From Termitidicoccus mucosus (lineage in GTDB: Bacteria; Verrucomicrobiota; Verrucomicrobiia; Opitutales; Opitutaceae): a DNA stretch of 64,000 nt. Where the stretch lies: NCBI RefSeq assembly GCF_038725785.1, contig NZ_CP109796.1, positions 310,001 through 374,000 on the forward strand, read 5' to 3'. Shown here piece after piece: positions 61,344 to 64,000 of this stretch. The translations under genes and the position numbers were made by a program. Positions within the stretch are counted from its first letter, which is position 1. The number at the start of each line of letters is the position of its first letter. Below the pieces are notes generated by a model that had not been told where the DNA came from, did no database searches, and saw only the letters and a list, made by a program, of their open reading frames with translations.

Positions 61344-64000
61344 TTACTGTTTAAGTGGTTCGTAGAGCTCGGCCTCGATGATGCTGAGCGCCATTTTGCC
61401 AATCTTCCCGGAACCGGTGGACACATTCTTCTGGTTGGCGACTTCAATGAGCGTGTAGGAGTCGCGTGCTTCGGAACCACCAAGAAGTTCGATGCGCACG
61501 ACGCGTCCTACTGCGGGCACGGGCTGCATTGGCAACGTTACGTAACCAAGGCTGCGCGATGTCACACCACGGAAAATCTCCTCACCATCAAGTGTCACTC
61601 GCAACGGATAGATACGATCTTTCCAACCGGTGAGTTTGAGTGTGATTTCGCTCAGTTTAGCGGAGCGCTCCAGCGTATATTCAATCCACGCTTCTTCGAG
61701 GGTGTTCGTGCTTGTCCACGATGTGGTTTCGTTGTCGTCGTAGGTGTTGACGGCGTCGGCAGTGTTTGATCCGGCGCGCGCCGATGCGACTTCGACAGGG
61801 ATGCGCGTCACTTTATACGAAGGCGCTGCAGGCGTCGGGCCTCGGTCACTGCGTGGGATGTCCGGCAAGGGCGGGAGAGCGGCAAGACCGTTGATGGCAG
61901 GATACTCGGTTGTTTGAAGCGTGAGCACAGCCGGCTTTAAATCACCGGATTTTGCACGAAGCGTGATTGTGCCAGCGTCGCGCGTAGCGCGAATGAAAAC
62001 ACGGTTCACGCCGCACTCGACCGGAAGCTGTTTGGAAAGCATGTAGTTGTTGGGCCTGCCTTGCGCGATGCCGCCTCGCCATTCGGCGGGGCCGTCGAGT
62101 TCGAAGTCGATCATGTCGAGTGCGGTCGGACAGCGACGGCCTTTTGCATCCACCACCTCGATCTCAACGAGAGCGAGATCATGACCATCGGCGAAGTAGG
62201 ATTTTTTACCAAGATTGGCGAGACGCAGTGCGGCAGGTTCGCCGGCGGTCAGTTTTGTGGCTTCTGCGATTTTCTTGTCGCTGGCATCATAACCGACCGC
62301 GCGAAGTTCACCGGAATGCCAAGTTACATTTTCGAAAGTGTAGAGGAACCGATTGCTTTGCGCTCCGCGTCCAAGCGATTTGCCGTTGAGGAAAAGCGCG
62401 ACAGAGTCGGCGCTAGAAACGACATATACATTTTTAACGGTGCCGGGCGCGTAGTTCCAGTGACCGATGATATAGGTGCGTGGATTTTCCACGTCGACCC
62501 AACCATCCCACATGACTTGGTGTGCGTAGAAACCGTCTTTCGTGATGCGCATCGGATCGACCACGCCGCTGCGGCGATAGTTTTCAGCGCCGCGTTGGTG
62601 CGTATTGGAGTCGGCAAAAATGATTTTTGCGCCCCCACTGTTCACACGACGTCCAGTTCCGGGACGTTCATGCCAGTACTCATGCCAGCGGATAACATTC
62701 TCGATGGCGAGGGAGTCTTGGTTGCGATTGTAAATGCCGGCATCTTTACCTCTATAAAGCGGACCTTCTCCATCCTTGTGATAAGGCGGCGAATAATCGT
62801 CCCAATATTTGCGCAAACCCTCGTCCCGGGAGTATTCCATCATCCAGAGCGGGAAGCGCGCGCTTTTATTTATGTAGAGCATGTGCCCACCGTATTCCGC
62901 CACCTTGCTGTTGAGCATGTCGCGGCTTCCGCTGGCGCGCCCGCCGTGCGGATCGTACTTGTCGCGCAGATCCTTCATTTCTTGCATGTGCTTTTCGTTC
63001 ACACCCGCGTTGCCGGACTCGTAGAAAAGGATGCTGGGGTTATTGCGATTGTAGATGATGGCGTCACGCATGAGTTCGACACGCTGGCCCCACCAGCGGC
63101 CGACCACATCCTTCTCCGCGTCCCCGGCTGGCATTGCATGGATAAGGCCGACGCGGTCGCAGGATTCGATGTCCTGTTTCCAGGGCGTGATGTGCATCCA
63201 GCGCATGATGTTGCCACCGCTTTCGACAGCTAGACTATTGCTATAGTCGCTCAGCCATACGGGTACGCTTCCGCCGACCGCAGGCCACTCGTTTGTAGAG
63301 CGCGGCGCGTAGCCGTGCATTTGTATCACGCGATCGTTCAGCTTTATCATGCCGTTGGTGAATTCCGTTTTGCGAAAACCGGTGCGTGTGGTCACGGAAT
63401 CGGCGGGTTTACCATCCGCGACGAGCGTCGTCCGCACGTCGTAAAGCGAGCCGTGCCCCCAGCTCCAGAAATCGATTTTGACGGCGCGCGCGCTGGCTCT
63501 GACGATGGTGGTTTCGCCGGGGGCGAGCGTGATGGATTTTTCGGCGACGGCTTTCACGCCAAGCGCGGAGATTTCCATCACATATGAAAACGTCCACGCC
63601 CTTCCGGTTTCGTTGCACACCTCGGATTCGGCGTGGATGGTGGCGGCACAGTTTTTTATATCAAAATCGGTTGCATAGACATAAACACCGGTCGTGCCAA
63701 GGTTCGAGTAAAGCGGAAGCGTTTGATATAATTTTCCTGTGATATGCAGACGCACGTTTTTCGTGATGCCGCCATAGTTCGCATTAAAATTGCGGTCGGC
63801 CCACTGGTAGCGACTGCCGGTCGCCTTCTCCTTATAGTTCCAGTCATTGTCGGTGCGCACGGCGATGACGTTTTCACCAACACTAAGAAACGGCGTAAGG
63901 TCGAATCCGAACGCCATGACACCATTTTCGCTGCGACCAACATGTTTTCCGTTTGCATAAACCTCGGCTGCCTGTCGCACCCCCTCGAACTCGATGAACA
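61344..64000 (-). CDS. glycoside hydrolase family 2 beta-galactosidase-like (5' end outside the window)
   Basis: The frame is open to the window edge. Readable parts are the GH2 sugar-binding domain (VYANGKHVGRSENGVMAFGF), the Ig-like domain, the catalytic barrel, DUF4982-like modules (WDGWVDVENPRTYIIGHWNY, VYVVSSADSVALFLNGKSLG) and a discoidin-like C-terminus. In the barrel, YNRNNPSILFYESGNAGVNE is the acid/base region, normally N-E; here SGN follows the Glu. The family usually removes galactose or related sugars. In this operon it may trim galactan side chains or unsaturated ends released by the lyases. It is the first visible gene of the leftward operon and more members may lie upstream. 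Confidence 0.82.
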   Translation of the reverse strand, partial: FIEFEGVRQAAEVYANGKHVGRSENGVMAFGFDLTPFLSVGENVIAVRTDNDWNYKEKATGSRYQWADRNFNANYGGITKNVRLHITGKLYQTLPLYSNLGTTGVYVYATDFDIKNCAATIHAESEVCNETGRAWTFSYVMEISALGVKAVAEKSITLAPGETTIVRASARAVKIDFWSWGHGSLYDVRTTLVADGKPADSVTTRTGFRKTEFTNGMIKLNDRVIQMHGYAPRSTNEWPAVGGSVPVWLSDYSNSLAVESGGNIMRWMHITPWKQDIESCDRVGLIHAMPAGDAEKDVVGRWWGQRVELMRDAIIYNRNNPSILFYESGNAGVNEKHMQEMKDLRDKYDPHGGRASGSRDMLNSKVAEYGGHMLYINKSARFPLWMMEYSRDEGLRKYWDDYSPPYHKDGEGPLYRGKDAGIYNRNQDSLAIENVIRWHEYWHERPGTGRRVNSGGAKIIFADSNTHQRGAENYRRSGVVDPMRITKDGFYAHQVMWDGWVDVENPRTYIIGHWNYAPGTVKNVYVVSSADSVALFLNGKSLGRGAQSNRFLYTFENVTWHSGELRAVGYDASDKKIAEATKLTAGEPAALRLANLGKKSYFADGHDLALVEIEVVDAKGRRCPTALDMIDFELDGPAEWRGGIAQGRPNNYMLSKQLPVECGVNRVFIRATRDAGTITLRAKSGDLKPAVLTLQTTEYPAINGLAALPPLPDIPRSDRGPTPAAPSYKVTRIPVEVASARAGSNTADAVNTYDDNETTSWTSTNTLEEAWIEYTLERSAKLSEITLKLTGWKDRIYPLRVTLDGEEIFRGVTSRSLGYVTLPMQPVPAVGRVVRIELLGGSEARDSYTLIEVANQKNVSTGSGKIGKMALSIIEAELYEPLKQ

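Overview
The window looks like a Verrucomicrobiota chromosome, most likely a relative of Opitutaceae. That is an inference from gene content: DUF1573 proteins, DPDNDG-type calcium motifs, a rhamnogalacturonan operon, many TonB receptors and few clear Shine-Dalgarno sequences. No rRNA or marker gene confirms it.

Layout. (1) 1-14.9 kb: a mobilizable integrative element beside an intact tRNA-Asn. A tight leftward operon runs relaxase, small protein, N6-methylase/helicase, winged-helix protein and large serine recombinase. A rightward operon resembles IncP TraK-TraL-TraM followed by a coupling protein. The 0.3 kb between them is the candidate oriT/control region. No mating-pore genes are present. 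(2) 15.0-34.0 kb: an accessory segment bounded by two directly repeated AraC 3' ends, with two copies of an IS-like end. It carries an O-antigen-ligase-like protein, a DUF1573 protein, a ~9.5 kb FN3/SpvB/Rhs polymorphic toxin (split by a frameshift) with a likely lipoprotein immunity partner, an outer-membrane barrel, a lipoprotein and a secreted alpha/beta hydrolase. (3) 34-56 kb: a metal (probably zinc) limitation island. It has TonB receptors, ABC-2 permeases and an ATPase, three CobW/COG0523 GTPases, second copies of HisI, ThrRS, amidase and dCTP deaminase, a stand-alone ThrRS editing-like domain, and three paralogous His/Cys-rich membrane proteins. (4) 56-64 kb: a leftward rhamnogalacturonan operon (GH2, exo-lyase of PL26 type, PL11 lyase, truncated SGNH/SASA esterase).

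The most interesting signal is in region 3. A 20-bp element with consensus CTTGACGACTTTGCTANGCT occurs six times, always just ahead of the first gene of a transcription unit and in the direction of transcription. Five copies are on the minus strand and one on the plus strand. It links the units hcp1-TonB-permease-permease, hcp2-ATPase-methyltransferase-amidase-CobW, small protein-ThrRS-Dcd-CobW, HisI-editing domain, small protein-CobW, and hcp3-TonB. I read this as one regulon for living with little zinc: uptake through TonB plus an unusual ABC-2 type transporter, metal delivery by CobW proteins, and substitute enzymes. The HisI copy has Asp where the family has a zinc-binding Cys. The regulator is not in the window.

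Caveat. Many genes carry single-base shifts (helicase, Rhs protein, hydrolase, AraC, TonB receptor, permease, methyltransferase, CobW, Dcd). Several sit in short homopolymers, and one permease has about five within 300 bp. Uncorrected sequencing indels are a serious alternative to gene decay, so 'pseudogene' here means 'frame-disrupted in this sequence'.
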